This document shows positions 9,781 to 19,509 of a DNA stretch of 64,000 nt, piece by piece (position 1 is the stretch's first letter; every line of letters begins with the position of its first letter). The notes below the pieces were generated by a model that did no database searches, had not been told where the DNA came from, and saw nothing but the letters and a program-made list of their open reading frames with translations. The DNA lies in the NCBI GenBank assembly GCA_937895515.1, contig CALAYS010000077.1, positions 62,001 through 126,000 of the forward strand, read 5' to 3'. This DNA is from an uncultured bacterium. Lineage in GTDB: Bacteria > Patescibacteriota > Minisyncoccia > Phycocordibacterales > UBA9973. Both the position numbers and the translations under genes were made by a program.

Positions 9781-10875
9781 TTAGAATTCCAATATTTCAG
9801 AATCGTCAACATTATTGACGACAGTATTTAGAGCATAATTATTACCATCACCCTCTTGTTGTGCATTTTGAAACTTATTAATGTCCAGCCAATTTTCCAT
9901 ATATTTCAACGGGTTAGTAGCAGGTGCATTAATAGTAAAAGATGTAGGCATAAAGGTTTTGGCCATAGCAGAAGCATTGTAATCAACCCATTCATCAAGA
10001 AGCGGAATATTCAATCCAACAATAGTCCTTCCATTGCTAAATAGATATCTATTCCAAGCTTTTTCAGCATCAACTATAGATGTTATAATAGAAACAATCT
10101 CATCATAACACTCAACCATAGCAACTTGCCCACGTTCAGTTTTGAGTTCAGTAACAAGAACTAGTCTATCCAGTTCGGCATGACAACCTATTTCATCTTG
10201 CATTATTTTCTGAACTAATTTACCTATCCCCTGAAAATAACCTTGCTCAACAATAGCAAATGTGGCAGCAAATGATGCCATAAATTGTAATCTTTCAAGA
10301 CAGTACAAGGCAACTATAGCCTTAAAAATCACATTATATGTAGACTGATCATTCTTGGCGATACCAAGAGTATATTTTGCACCAGTAATTTGTAGATCAT
10401 TAAACACAGTAGCAACAACAGTGAGCCTATCAAGAACATTACTATTATGCATAACCCTAGAAAAAACCTCATTTGGGTTTGCAACACACTGCCTAACAAT
10501 TTCAGAATATGTAAGCGCATGCAATACCTCTATCTCACTAACCTTCTGCACAGCTGCCCAATATTCAGAATTTGTAATAAATGGAGCAAGTAATGGCGCT
10601 ATTGCACGAGAAGCAACACTGTCTGCCTCCCATTGAAATGCTATATTCTCAAGCATAATATCATATGTGCTCTTTGGACAACTAAGCAGATCAAGTCTTG
10701 ATTGCTCCAAGTTTATCTCATCCTCAGACCAGTCAATTGATTTTTGTAATTTATATATTGAGAATATTTCAGGATAGTGAACATTTACACTATCGTATAA
10801 TCCCGGTTCTTGACCAAGAAATAAGCCGTGCTGCCCAGTTTCCCATTCAGTATTTTTAAAATTAAATACAGACAT
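9781..10875 (-). CDS. nrdB: Ribonucleoside-diphosphate reductase, beta subunit
   Basis: A 364-residue class I reductase small subunit, which holds the di-metal centre and tyrosyl radical that start nucleotide reduction by NrdA. All ligands are readable: D in WEADSVASR, E and H in SEIEVLHALTY with the radical tyrosine four residues after the histidine, E in FAIVEQGY, and E/H in DEIGCHAEL. Length is normal. It starts on the stop of nrdA (TAATG), so the pair is translated in order alpha then beta. It supplies dNDPs with the phage DHFR and thymidylate synthase at 45-47 kb. Confidence 0.96.
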   Translation of the reverse strand: MSVFNFKNTEWETGQHGLFLGQEPGLYDSVNVHYPEIFSIYKLQKSIDWSEDEINLEQSRLDLLSCPKSTYDIMLENIAFQWEADSVASRAIAPLLAPFITNSEYWAAVQKVSEIEVLHALTYSEIVRQCVANPNEVFSRVMHNSNVLDRLTVVATVFNDLQITGAKYTLGIAKNDQSTYNVIFKAIVALYCLERLQFMASFAATFAIVEQGYFQGIGKLVQKIMQDEIGCHAELDRLVLVTELKTERGQVAMVECYDEIVSIITSIVDAEKAWNRYLFSNGRTIVGLNIPLLDEWVDYNASAMAKTFMPTSFTINAPATNPLKYMENWLDINKFQNAQQEGDGNNYALNTVVNNVDDSEILEF

Positions 10876-13124
10876 TACATCTTACATGCGCCACTAGCAC
10901 ATGCCTCCAAGTTATCCATCTTATTAACCTTAACGCCAGAAGCGCTATTTATATAGTATCTAGTTTTCATACCACATTTATGACGATATAAAAACTCTTG
11001 CAACATTGTCTTTGTATCAATTTTTCTATTGGCACCATCTTCAGAATATCTAACATAAAAGTCAGCAGATATAGCTTGACCACACCATTTTTGAAGAATT
11101 GCATAAAACTCTATCATATCTTTTGTAGGGATATCCCAAGCAAATTGATATTGGTGCTGAAGATCTTCCCATTCTGGGGCTATAAAAACACGCTTGTTGT
11201 CATTATCTGTTTTAATAACAACACTTTCCCTTATTGGATAAGGGCCATTAGACGTGTTGCTTGCCCCGCTTGACGATTCACAAGGCATATAGGCCTCCAA
11301 AACAGAGTTTCTTATTCCACCATTTGCAATAATATCAGCCCTTAGGGATTCCCAATCAAACATGTTTGGCTGAGCGGTTATGGTGTCAACGTATTTGCAG
11401 TAAGTATCAATTGGCAACCATCCATCTGGATATTTGCTGTGCTCCATGCCAACACATACACCACGCTCAACAGAAAGCCTCAAGGAGGCTCTATGGAGCC
11501 AATAGGAGTGCATTTCAGCAAGTCTATGTATATAGTCCTTGCCAGATTGTGAATCATACCATAGGCCCTTATAGGCCATATCATAAGCAATATTGGTAAT
11601 ACCAATACCAGCAGATCTTCTTGATTTTGCAGTGGTTTCCAAACTTGGGAATGGATATTCCATGATATCTATAACATTATCAATAATAAGTAATGCATAA
11701 TAGGCAACATCTTCATATTCATCTGGCTGAACTCTGCCAGCAACAATTGCCATAAGATTACACAATCCTATTTCGCCATCAGAAGTAGCAGAATATAAAT
11801 CCATCATACTAGTAAAAGGCTTAGTTGGAAGAGCTATTTCCATACATAAATTGGAAGAATTAATTCTATCCTTAAATGGAGTATGATGATTTATGTTATC
11901 AACAGCAAATTCATAATTTCTACCAACCTCATAAGAATTAACCAAAAAGGTGATAGCTACATCTCTAGCAGGCACAAGTCTCTTTGGGATAGAGTCATCA
12001 TTCAAATATTTATTATAAAGTTTAACAAATAATGTCTGATCACCGGAATACATAGAGTCCCATAAGTCTTTTGCATAACAATAGCTTATAAGCATCCATT
12101 GCTCACTTTTTGCAACCTTTTCAAGAAACATCCTGTTATAAGAAAGAGCATAATCTATATCTTTTATTTTCTTTTCAGAAATAGTAGTTGGATGACGAAG
12201 CACAAGAAGGTCTTCAATTTCTGGATCAAGAGCATTAAAGAATACAGTTGCAGCTCCTCCACGCCCAGCTTGAACATTTGCATTTACATTTTTTTCTATA
12301 ACACGATAATATGGAAGTTTACCCATGTGTTCAATAGTTCCACCACGAACAGGATCACCCTTACTTCTGGTGAATATAGTGCCTCCAATACCAGCAGAAG
12401 CACATGTCATCATATAAGCAATATGATCACCAACAGCCAATGATGGAATATTATCATCAGAAGCAAAAACACAACATGATGCAAGACCACGATGAGGAGT
12501 GCCAAGATGAAGCATGTATGGGCTTGGAGCATTAAGCTTTTTATCACTTAGATAAGTATATACTTTTTTAACATCATGGATTCTACGATCAGCGGGTTGA
12601 TTATTCATAGATGCTAAGGCAACACGCATATACATAAACTGAGGAGTTTCATAGCATTTGCCATTAACCTTATCAGTTACGGAGTACTTCTCACGTATCT
12701 GCTTAAGTTCAGAATGAATACATCTCAGATCCTTAGAGTGATCAATTACAGAATTGAGTTCATCTAGTTCATCATCTGAGTAATTCATATTGGCCCATAA
12801 TCCCTTAAGGATCATGCCATGATACATTTCTTTGAGACCAGGAATGCTTGTATGATCTCCAAATACTATTTTGTAAGTATCACCAGCATATAGTCTTCCA
12901 GCCATATATAGATGCGCTTCATCAGCTCTATCAATACATGCCATTATCATAGCAGCCTGTAGATCAGATGTTGTACACTTGTCATAACATTTTTTAACAG
13001 CGTCAAGAGCAATAGACGACCACTCAACCCCATTAATATTAGAGGCCCATTCGGCCCACTTATTTAATTTGTCGGGATTAAACAGCTCTACTGTTCCATC
13101 TCTTTTTATAATTTGATTTATCAC
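10875..13124 (-). CDS. nrdA: Ribonucleoside-diphosphate reductase, alpha subunit
   Basis: A 749-residue class I reductase large subunit, the usual length. It opens with an ATP-cone (KRDGTVELFNPDKLNKW), so it is probably allosterically regulated. Catalytic features: the cysteine in GLASCCVF near residue 217, the NLCMEI loop with the thiyl cysteine and glutamate, the second redox cysteine in GLCNLMA, and C-terminal CASGACKM with the cysteines that re-reduce the active site. Uninterrupted by introns or inteins, unlike many phage nrdA genes and unlike the helicase, polymerase and recA genes here. Confidence 0.96.
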   Translation of the reverse strand: MINQIIKRDGTVELFNPDKLNKWAEWASNINGVEWSSIALDAVKKCYDKCTTSDLQAAMIMACIDRADEAHLYMAGRLYAGDTYKIVFGDHTSIPGLKEMYHGMILKGLWANMNYSDDELDELNSVIDHSKDLRCIHSELKQIREKYSVTDKVNGKCYETPQFMYMRVALASMNNQPADRRIHDVKKVYTYLSDKKLNAPSPYMLHLGTPHRGLASCCVFASDDNIPSLAVGDHIAYMMTCASAGIGGTIFTRSKGDPVRGGTIEHMGKLPYYRVIEKNVNANVQAGRGGAATVFFNALDPEIEDLLVLRHPTTISEKKIKDIDYALSYNRMFLEKVAKSEQWMLISYCYAKDLWDSMYSGDQTLFVKLYNKYLNDDSIPKRLVPARDVAITFLVNSYEVGRNYEFAVDNINHHTPFKDRINSSNLCMEIALPTKPFTSMMDLYSATSDGEIGLCNLMAIVAGRVQPDEYEDVAYYALLIIDNVIDIMEYPFPSLETTAKSRRSAGIGITNIAYDMAYKGLWYDSQSGKDYIHRLAEMHSYWLHRASLRLSVERGVCVGMEHSKYPDGWLPIDTYCKYVDTITAQPNMFDWESLRADIIANGGIRNSVLEAYMPCESSSGASNTSNGPYPIRESVVIKTDNDNKRVFIAPEWEDLQHQYQFAWDIPTKDMIEFYAILQKWCGQAISADFYVRYSEDGANRKIDTKTMLQEFLYRHKCGMKTRYYINSASGVKVNKMDNLEACASGACKM

Positions 13125-13180
13125 TAACTAGACAACCTCAAATAATTTTATTATTCATGTGCCTGTATCTTCACAGAAAA

Positions 13181-14356
13181 TCATTCCATAACCTCAAATT
13201 TTCCATCATTAACAACACCATCACGAATTGCTATACCAACAGGGAATATTGGAATACCATCATCACTAAAAGTTTGATACTTAACAGTAAGCCATTTGGT
13301 TTTATAATTTTCTAGATTTCGAAACTGTTCTTCACGAGAAGCGTTATCGCCAACACATCTAACCTTAAAGGTTCTAGGATCATCATTGCTAAGTCTACAT
13401 ACAAAAATACATTGACCTTTTGCAAGGCCATCACCTTCTTCACCATCAACTATTTCAAATTCAGATTCAAGAAAATCCTTATATTTCAATAAGTTATTAC
13501 TTCTATGCTTAAGATCATACTTACCAGTATAATTTCTAATCATAGTGCCTTCATACATATCCGCCACAAACTTTGCATGGTATACAAATATTTCATCTTC
13601 ATCATCTACAATGAATGTAGGAGTCAAGACGACTGGAGCATCAGCATGTGCATTAATAGCCATACTAAAAGTATCATAGATGTGAGCAAGCCTATCTTTG
13701 TAATTCTCATTAGAAACATAGTCATAAACCCAATATTCAAGCTTACCAAGATTTACATCAACTTCATCTTCATTTTTTATAGCAGTAACTATCTCTTGAA
13801 AGGTTAAATCTCTATTGAATATTTCGCCATCAAAGATATCACCATTAGACATATGCTCATTACAAAAATCAAGAATATGTTTTATAACTGAATATTTTTT
13901 ACCACCTCTACTGTAGGCAATACAACTTCCATTATTTTTGGAAATAATACACCTAACCCCGTTTAGCTTTGGCTGAACAAGGCAAGGAAAGTTGATATAT
14001 TTTTTACGTTTAGAGTATTCGTGAGCAAGCATCGGAAGTGGAATTTCTACTTCTTCTGCGGTTTTTAAAAGGTCAATTGAAGATACATATTGTTCATCTC
14101 TCTTCTTCTCGACAAGAGCTTTAGCTTCCAATATTGCTTGTTGCAAATGAGTCGTCTCATTAGACTTACCAATATTTTTACCAACCTCTAGCTTTCTTGA
14201 AGAGCTAACAATCTTACCATTTACATAGCCATGGTCAACGATTATTTCTGAATATTTATCAAATGTTTTAACCGAAACAGCCCATTGTTTAGGCTTACCA
14301 GTAGAGGACAATCCATAAAGAATTGTATAAAAACTCAAATTATTTTCTTCTGTCAT
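13181..14356 (-). CDS. ATP-dependent DNA ligase with N-terminal WGR-like region
   Basis: A 391-residue ligase that seals nicks through a ligase-AMP intermediate. Nucleotidyltransferase motifs: I at QPKLNGVRC (about residues 128-136, K is the adenylated lysine), III at DGEIFN, IV at EGTMIRNYTGKY, V at LLKYKDF, followed by an OB-fold-like tail. The first ~80 residues (LYGLSSTGKPKQWAVSV ... DHGYVNGK) look like a WGR-type domain, known from PARPs and some phage ligases. About 55 nt separate it from nrdA; it overlaps the nuclease-like gene before it by 17 nt. Likely role: lagging-strand joining or repair. Confidence 0.88.
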   Translation of the reverse strand: MTEENNLSFYTILYGLSSTGKPKQWAVSVKTFDKYSEIIVDHGYVNGKIVSSSRKLEVGKNIGKSNETTHLQQAILEAKALVEKKRDEQYVSSIDLLKTAEEVEIPLPMLAHEYSKRKKYINFPCLVQPKLNGVRCIISKNNGSCIAYSRGGKKYSVIKHILDFCNEHMSNGDIFDGEIFNRDLTFQEIVTAIKNEDEVDVNLGKLEYWVYDYVSNENYKDRLAHIYDTFSMAINAHADAPVVLTPTFIVDDEDEIFVYHAKFVADMYEGTMIRNYTGKYDLKHRSNNLLKYKDFLESEFEIVDGEEGDGLAKGQCIFVCRLSNDDPRTFKVRCVGDNASREEQFRNLENYKTKWLTVKYQTFSDDGIPIFPVGIAIRDGVVNDGKFEVME

Positions 14357-14822
14357 TATATTTCATATTTAAATATTGTTGTTTTCTATAAGCTCTTGCA
14401 TCTGCTAAGATCTTATTTTGAGAAGCTGTAAAACATTCAAAAGAATAATCGGAATCTATTATTGAATTAGATACAATAGACTTAAGAGAATCGACATTAT
14501 TTGGAATATTAGAGTCATTGAATCTAACAATGGCTATACCATTAGTATTTGCCCAATCAGACTTAGTACTATCACGTTTTATTGATGCGATATATCCACA
14601 CTCATCTTTATGAAAGTGCGGAACATATTCAGTATGCTGACGACCATCAAATTCAATTGCGACACCAAGGTGTTTAATGAATATATCAAAACGTTGTCCA
14701 AGATCAGGAATCATTAGTTCCCAATATACATTGTTTTGTCCATATATATCACAACACATGTCAAAAAGAATCTTCTGTGGCTTAGAGCCTCTATCGTCAC
14801 TTACTCCTGGAAGCTGTGCCAA
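14340..14822 (-). CDS. PD-(D/E)XK / Vsr-fold nuclease-like protein
   Basis: A 160-residue protein with a Vsr/DUF559-type nuclease core: YWELMIPDLGQRFDIFI followed by VAIEFDGRQH and HFHKDE, giving the E...D...E-x-D/G...H arrangement. The same EFxGxQHxExVxHFHK pattern occurs in the intron-borne endonuclease at 22329-23036, so the two nuclease domains are probably related. Here there is no intron, so it is either a free-standing mobile endonuclease or a recruited repair nuclease. Overlaps ligase and the 107-residue gene. Confidence 0.65.
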   Translation of the reverse strand: MAQLPGVSDDRGSKPQKILFDMCCDIYGQNNVYWELMIPDLGQRFDIFIKHLGVAIEFDGRQHTEYVPHFHKDECGYIASIKRDSTKSDWANTNGIAIVRFNDSNIPNNVDSLKSIVSNSIIDSDYSFECFTASQNKILADARAYRKQQYLNMKYNDRRK

Positions 14823-15120
14823 TTATTTCATCCTTTGATATTATTACTTTCTTATCTTGATCATAAAGTCCACTAGACACAAAGAAGTCGTAATAAGCAG
14901 CAAACTGCTCATCTGAAATTTTAGCTAGATTTAAAGAGGCAAACATATCTGGAAGAAATTTATTTATAACGCGTTCTATATACATAGAAGAGGTATTCTT
15001 ATCAACGAATAGGATTATAAAATCACCATCATCAATAAGAATGCCACAAACACGTTGATTGCCATATGAATCAATCATAGGAATACCCTTATCAGGGGTA
15101 GTAAGATATTTTAATTTCAC
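14797..15120 (-). CDS. Small hypothetical protein
   Basis: A 107-residue protein with a beta-rich first half (KLKYLTTPD, CGILIDDGDFIILFVD) and a helical second half (VINKFLPDMFASL, DEQFAAYYDFF). Overlaps the upstream nuclease-like gene by 4 nt and the downstream nuclease gene by 26 nt, so it is probably co-translated with them. No motif recognised. Confidence 0.55.
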   Translation of the reverse strand: MKLKYLTTPDKGIPMIDSYGNQRVCGILIDDGDFIILFVDKNTSSMYIERVINKFLPDMFASLNLAKISDEQFAAYYDFFVSSGLYDQDKKVIISKDEIIGTASRSK

Positions 15121-15896
15121 TTAATTGGTTTTCCAAAAAACTTATTCTTTGTACATGAAAGCTTAAAGGAACAAGATCCACAATGTCCAAGATTAGAAAA
15201 ATTAGGCAATGTAAATGACTTATATCTAGAGGCAACCTGTCTAAGATGATCCGTAACAGTAATCTTGCTTAAAGATATTTTTGAATTTGACGCAAACAAA
15301 TTCCAGTCATATCCAATATAATAAATATTCTGGACACCTATAGATGCCTCATCGCAATAATCAAGAGCAGCTAAAAGCTTAACATTATAGCCAACATGAC
15401 TATCAGCACCGGATTGTTTACGTAGCAACAAAAATATATCTGTATTAGTTTTACTAACCAAAACAGCATCTATATATGTCTTATATGCATTTCTAGGTCT
15501 TATCCCGACAGTGGAATAAAAATCTAGCATAGAAGCTATATGTTGATAATTACCAAGCAATGAATGCAAAGCAGTATGAGCCTCAATTATCTTGGTATAT
15601 AAACGCAAAGCTATAGTCTTATTAACATCTGATTCAGGATCAAAAAGATTAAAAAACGAAGCAGTAGCAGTAGACTGTAAACTTTCAAGTGTAAGCTTAG
15701 GATTATTAATATACTCTTTAACAACCTTATCAAAAATAAGAACAGCAGCTAAATACGGAGTATCTTTGTACCGTTCTATTTCTATAAAATCATAAGATGG
15801 AAATGAATCCTTATATATGTTTTGAGATTCAGGATAAAAACCTATATATGGACATATAGAATCTACTGGAAAATCAGTAGATAAAAATTTAGTCAT
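15117..15896 (-). CDS. PD-(D/E)XK nuclease-like protein with C-terminal cysteine cluster
   Basis: A 259-residue protein from the ATG at 15896 (MTKFLSTDFP), which overlaps the helicase stop as ATGACTAA. The C-terminus has GHCGSCSFKLSCTK, the cysteine arrangement that closes RecB/Cas4-type nucleases with an iron-sulfur cluster, and YIDAVLVSKTNTDIFLLLRK near residue 160 could be the catalytic strand (D ... D/E-x-K). It sits directly behind the replicative helicase, while another Cas4-like protein lies just upstream of it. Likely a recombination or end-processing nuclease; the catalytic core is not certain by eye. Confidence 0.6.
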   Translation of the reverse strand: MTKFLSTDFPVDSICPYIGFYPESQNIYKDSFPSYDFIEIERYKDTPYLAAVLIFDKVVKEYINNPKLTLESLQSTATASFFNLFDPESDVNKTIALRLYTKIIEAHTALHSLLGNYQHIASMLDFYSTVGIRPRNAYKTYIDAVLVSKTNTDIFLLLRKQSGADSHVGYNVKLLAALDYCDEASIGVQNIYYIGYDWNLFASNSKISLSKITVTDHLRQVASRYKSFTLPNFSNLGHCGSCSFKLSCTKNKFFGKPIK

Positions 15897-16197
15897 CTGG
15901 CTTATATCCTCCAGCATCATTATCAATAGCCGCTTGTTGTCTATCGGCTTGATTAGCCATTGTTAAATCCTTCATAGCTTGCTCAGTCATTTCAACAAAG
16001 AATGCTTTATCAGGCCAAGACTTAAGCCACAAAGTACCTTTAAAAGAAGAAACCTTGTTCTTTCCGTAGTATGCTTCGACTATCGGTTGCTTATGACCAC
16101 CATCATAAGACCAGTGATAATGATCAGAATCATCACGTTTAGAATGTAGATCGCTGTACATGTGTATTATGGCATTAGCATCATATTCAAATGAATT
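15889..16197 (-). CDS. Primase-helicase, 3' exon
   Basis: The last 103 codons of the primase-helicase. Reading starts at AAT TCA TTT GAA TAT, immediately after the intron G at 16198, and continues the DnaB/T7-gp4 C-terminal motif: the 5' exon ends SDIAEA and this exon supplies NSFEYDANAIIHMYSDL, rebuilding the conserved helicase block before the C-terminal tail. No start codon is needed at 16161, although an internal ATG exists there. The stop overlaps the next gene by 8 nt. Confidence 0.88.
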   Translation of the reverse strand, partial: NSFEYDANAIIHMYSDLHSKRDDSDHYHWSYDGGHKQPIVEAYYGKNKVSSFKGTLWLKSWPDKAFFVEMTEQAMKDLTMANQADRQQAAIDNDAGGYKPDD

Positions 16198-17250
16198 CTT
16201 TAGTATTAATATTCAGTCGTTAATTGAATATCTGTATTTGTAATATATGTTTTTATAAAATTTATAGGATTATCAGATAAAATTTCAGTATGTCCTTTAA
16301 AATGCAATCCAGAATCATATCTGAAAGTATCGACGATTATTTGCTCCAATTTAAATAAGTCAAGTGGAGTGCCATCAAGAATACAAATTCTTTCAATACA
16401 TAAACATGAAGAATCATGCTTTATTTGGGCAAATCTATTATTTAAATTTTTAGAAAGACCAACCTTATACAAGATGCGATTATCAAAAATTAATTTTATC
16501 AAATAACATCTAATATTAACTATCTGCCCTCTAGAAATAGTAGTAAAGTTAATACCACCATCAGCTTTTCCTTTTATATCATAACACTTAGGACATTTAG
16601 AATTATGTCTAATAATATTAGCAACATATTGTGAAAATTTACCATGAAGAGGACAATAGCAACTTATCTTAGAAGCATAACCATTATATGAACTTAAATC
16701 ATAAACATAACCATACAGTCGATTATTGTTTTCAATAATAGGATAAAGCAAAAGCTTAGTTTTTTCTAATTTTAATTTATATAGGTTTTCCATTGCGCAT
16801 TTTTTACATCCAGTTCCCTTTATAATATTCATGGGCAAAGCTAAAAACTGACCATGAACAGGACAGATAAGCGATATATGAGTTCTAGCATTTTTATAAC
16901 TAGAAATATCATATGTATAATCTGGATGATGCTTATGAAGTGCATCTATTAATTTTTGCATATTATTACTTACAGCTTTATGTTTCCATAAAGAATAGAC
17001 TATATCTTCACCCATTATTATGGGGTCTTGTATTTCGGATCACTTGATCCTACGCTTATTTCAAAGCTAGTCGTTGAACCTTCCTCTATTCGAGGCTCGG
17101 CTGCTGATTGCCACACTACTAAATTATTTTTAAGCATTCACACTTTAGCATATTTCATCTATATGTTGTAGCTAATTTAGCTTACGCGGGATTCCAGCAA
17201 TTAACAAGATTTCAGATATACATTACTGTATATTAGGCCAATTTATAATT
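16198..17250 (-). ncRNA. Group I intron in the primase-helicase gene (1,053 nt)
   Basis: Self-splicing intron deduced from coding continuity: 5' exon ends in T (GAA GCT), intron ends in G, and the join is in frame (SDIAEA/NSFEY). The complement shows group I core elements: AATTGCTGGAA (P3/P4), GCAATCAGCAGCCGAGC (P4-P6), and the P7 pair, TAGTCGTTGAACC at 17068-17080 and GACTATATC at about 16998-17006 on the + strand. It carries a homing endonuclease ORF in its 3' part. Splice sites are inferred and not experimentally shown. Confidence 0.88.
16206..16961 (-). CDS. Intron homing endonuclease, CPxHG/CxxC repeats plus T5orf172/GIY-YIG-like domain
   Basis: A 251-residue protein from the ATG at 16961; the longer reading to 17015 would translate the intron P7 region. 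Two zinc-like repeats (CPVHGQF ... GCKKC and CPLHGKF ... CPKC) in the N-terminal half probably bind DNA. The C-terminal half has YLIKLIFDNRILYKVGLSKNL and LFKLEQIIV ... FKGHTE, as in T5orf172/MUG113-type GIY-YIG relatives. It closely resembles the endonuclease at 26936-27703, in an intron of exactly equal length. It would cut an intronless helicase allele to spread the intron. Confidence 0.78.
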   Translation of the reverse strand: MQKLIDALHKHHPDYTYDISSYKNARTHISLICPVHGQFLALPMNIIKGTGCKKCAMENLYKLKLEKTKLLLYPIIENNNRLYGYVYDLSSYNGYASKISCYCPLHGKFSQYVANIIRHNSKCPKCYDIKGKADGGINFTTISRGQIVNIRCYLIKLIFDNRILYKVGLSKNLNNRFAQIKHDSSCLCIERICILDGTPLDLFKLEQIIVDTFRYDSGLHFKGHTEILSDNPINFIKTYITNTDIQLTTEY

Positions 17251-19497
17251 AGCTTCTGCAATATCACTATTACTTGGCTTCAGTCCATATGGAAGTTTTC
17301 TATATTCAATAGTGCCAATGATAGTAGCGCCGCTTTTTACAGCCAGTGCTTTTATTTCATGTGATAGAAACTTATACTTTTGTCTACTTTCATCATATTG
17401 AGGAACTGCAATCAAGTGAATATTATCAACAAACATAAATATATGTCTGTCTGGATATTTTTCAGCATAGTGTTTAAGTACGCTTTGAATAAACTCAAGA
17501 CTCTTTCCATGTTCACTATCAAGAAGTATATATCTATCATTTTCAGCAAGAGACAATAGCTTCTTATATGAAACAGCACGTTCTTCCATGATGGCTTCAT
17601 ATTCAACTGAATCTTTATACAAGTATGGAGTAGCAACCTTATTGATATTTAGCAAATCAAAAAGCTCTCTGTTGTTAACATAGGCTCTTTTTGCCATATC
17701 ATAGCTTATTATTCTTGGTAGCAATTCTTTGGCACTATCATCTATAGTTAAATAGATACACATAGCATCTTCGTTAAGAGTAGCTAGATTCCAAGAAATA
17801 TTGGCAAAAAACGAAGTTTTACCAGAGTTAGCAGCAGCGCCAAGAAGTATAAGCTTCTGACTCAGGTCTCCGCTAAGGGCACTATTAAAGATTCTAAAAT
17901 CATCACCAAAGTTATATTGAGTATGACCATCTTCAGCCTCCTGATAGGCTTTTATACTTAATAAATCTGCAACTCTAGAATCAGTATCAAGCACTGAAGA
18001 CTTAAATTGTTTATCAATATTTTGTATACGATCAAGTGCAACAGACAATACAGTCTCTATGCCAGAAACATTACCTTCCTGAAGCTGATTCATAACTTCA
18101 TCAATAACAGATTTTTTAGCCTTGGCAATACGTTGATCATCAGCATTTACTATTCTACTAACTTCATCACGTATAGCTTTTTCAGATATGCCAGTATATT
18201 GAGATAGCTCCTTAATCATGCCCTCTCTTTTAATTGAGGATGGATCATTTGCAACAATAGGAACCATAGCAAGACAGATTGATTCAGCATCGGCATTTTC
18301 ATCAAAATCAAATTGCTGTAAACGCCAAGCAAACGGATCTATCTTTGGAAGCTTTAGAAATAATTCAGCACCATACTTGCGAAGATATTCATCTGGATCA
18401 ATTTTAATCTTAGTAAGAACACCATCTTCATCTGGAACCATTTCATCTGGAAGGAATACAAATCTTATCTTAATATCATGCACTTTCTTAAGTGCATCAT
18501 CAAGAATCTGTTTTGCCTTCATCATCCCAGCATCATCGTTATCAAGGCATATAATGATGTCATAAACACCATTGCGCCTAAACATATTTAGATGATTTTC
18601 ATTAAGTCCAAGACCACATATTGCTACGGCATTAGTTATACCAACAGAATGAGCAGTAACAGCATCAGCATTGCCTTCAAACACTATAGTAGGGGTGGGC
18701 TTTGTTTTTGCAGAATGGAAGAGGTAGAGGAGTTCACTTTTACGTCCAATTCCACATCTAGAATTAACCTTAGTATTGATAAACTTTGTTCCATTTATCA
18801 ATCTACCAGAATCATCCTTTATGCCATCATATTTTAGATTTCTAGCGGAGAAGGCAACAGGTCTTCCATGCTCATCAAAGATTGTAAAGATTAAAGTGTC
18901 TTGATTAAAAACCTTAGCATGATCTAAATCATTTTCTTCCATGAACTTATAGCTATAGCCAAGTCCCTTGAGATATGACTTTAAATGATCTAAATCATAA
19001 CAGCATCCAATACCAATTGTTTTAGCAAACTCTGGATTCCAATTTCGCCTATTAAGTTCAACAAGATGAGATTCAGAAAAGTCTTGATATGTTATATAGG
19101 TATGTATAGATTTATACATATTAACAATATTCATCTCATAGATTTCATCTTCAGAAAGTCTAGAAAATTCTAAAGGAACATTATATTTCTTGGCCAAATA
19201 AACAACAGTATCATCAATAAAACCAGGACCAACTATTGGCCTATGTTCATTGACATGACAAGCATTAAACAAGTCATAAACAGCACCACAACTGTGACAT
19301 TTCAGCAATGGAACATTTGTATCTCTAAGTCTAAACATAGACATAGATGGATTTGTATCGTTATGTTCGGGATTTATGCAAAGCAATTTCTTCCCAGATG
19401 TAAGATCTACTCCATATTTCTCCTCTATATATTCAGGAAGAAACATTTTGATTTTTAACAACTGATCTTCAAGATTTTTAATCTTAATAAACGACAT
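17251..19497 (-). CDS. Primase-helicase (T7 gp4/Twinkle-like), 5' exon
   Basis: Codons 1-749 of an 851-residue fused primase and replicative helicase. An N-terminal zinc finger (CINPEH ... CHSCG, residues ~38-76) is followed by a Toprim domain (IVFEGNADAVTA, then CLDNDDAGMM) and a RecA-fold helicase domain with Walker A GAAANSGKTSFF near residue 555 and a hydrophobic Walker B-like strand (HIFMFVDNIHLIA). It moves 5'-3' at the fork and makes primers. The reading frame runs into intron sequence after SDIAEA. Gene order (Cas4-like, DnaE) shows a replisome cluster. Confidence 0.92.
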
Positions 19498-19509
19498 TTA
19501 AAATTCCAA

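Noticed and set aside
10875..13124. Intein or intron in nrdA
   Set aside because: All reductase motifs are in one uninterrupted frame of normal length.
16962..17015. Extra N-terminal residues MGEDIVYSLWKHKAV on the helicase-intron endonuclease
   Set aside because: These codons are the P7 region of the intron core; the same residues appear when the other intron's core is translated.
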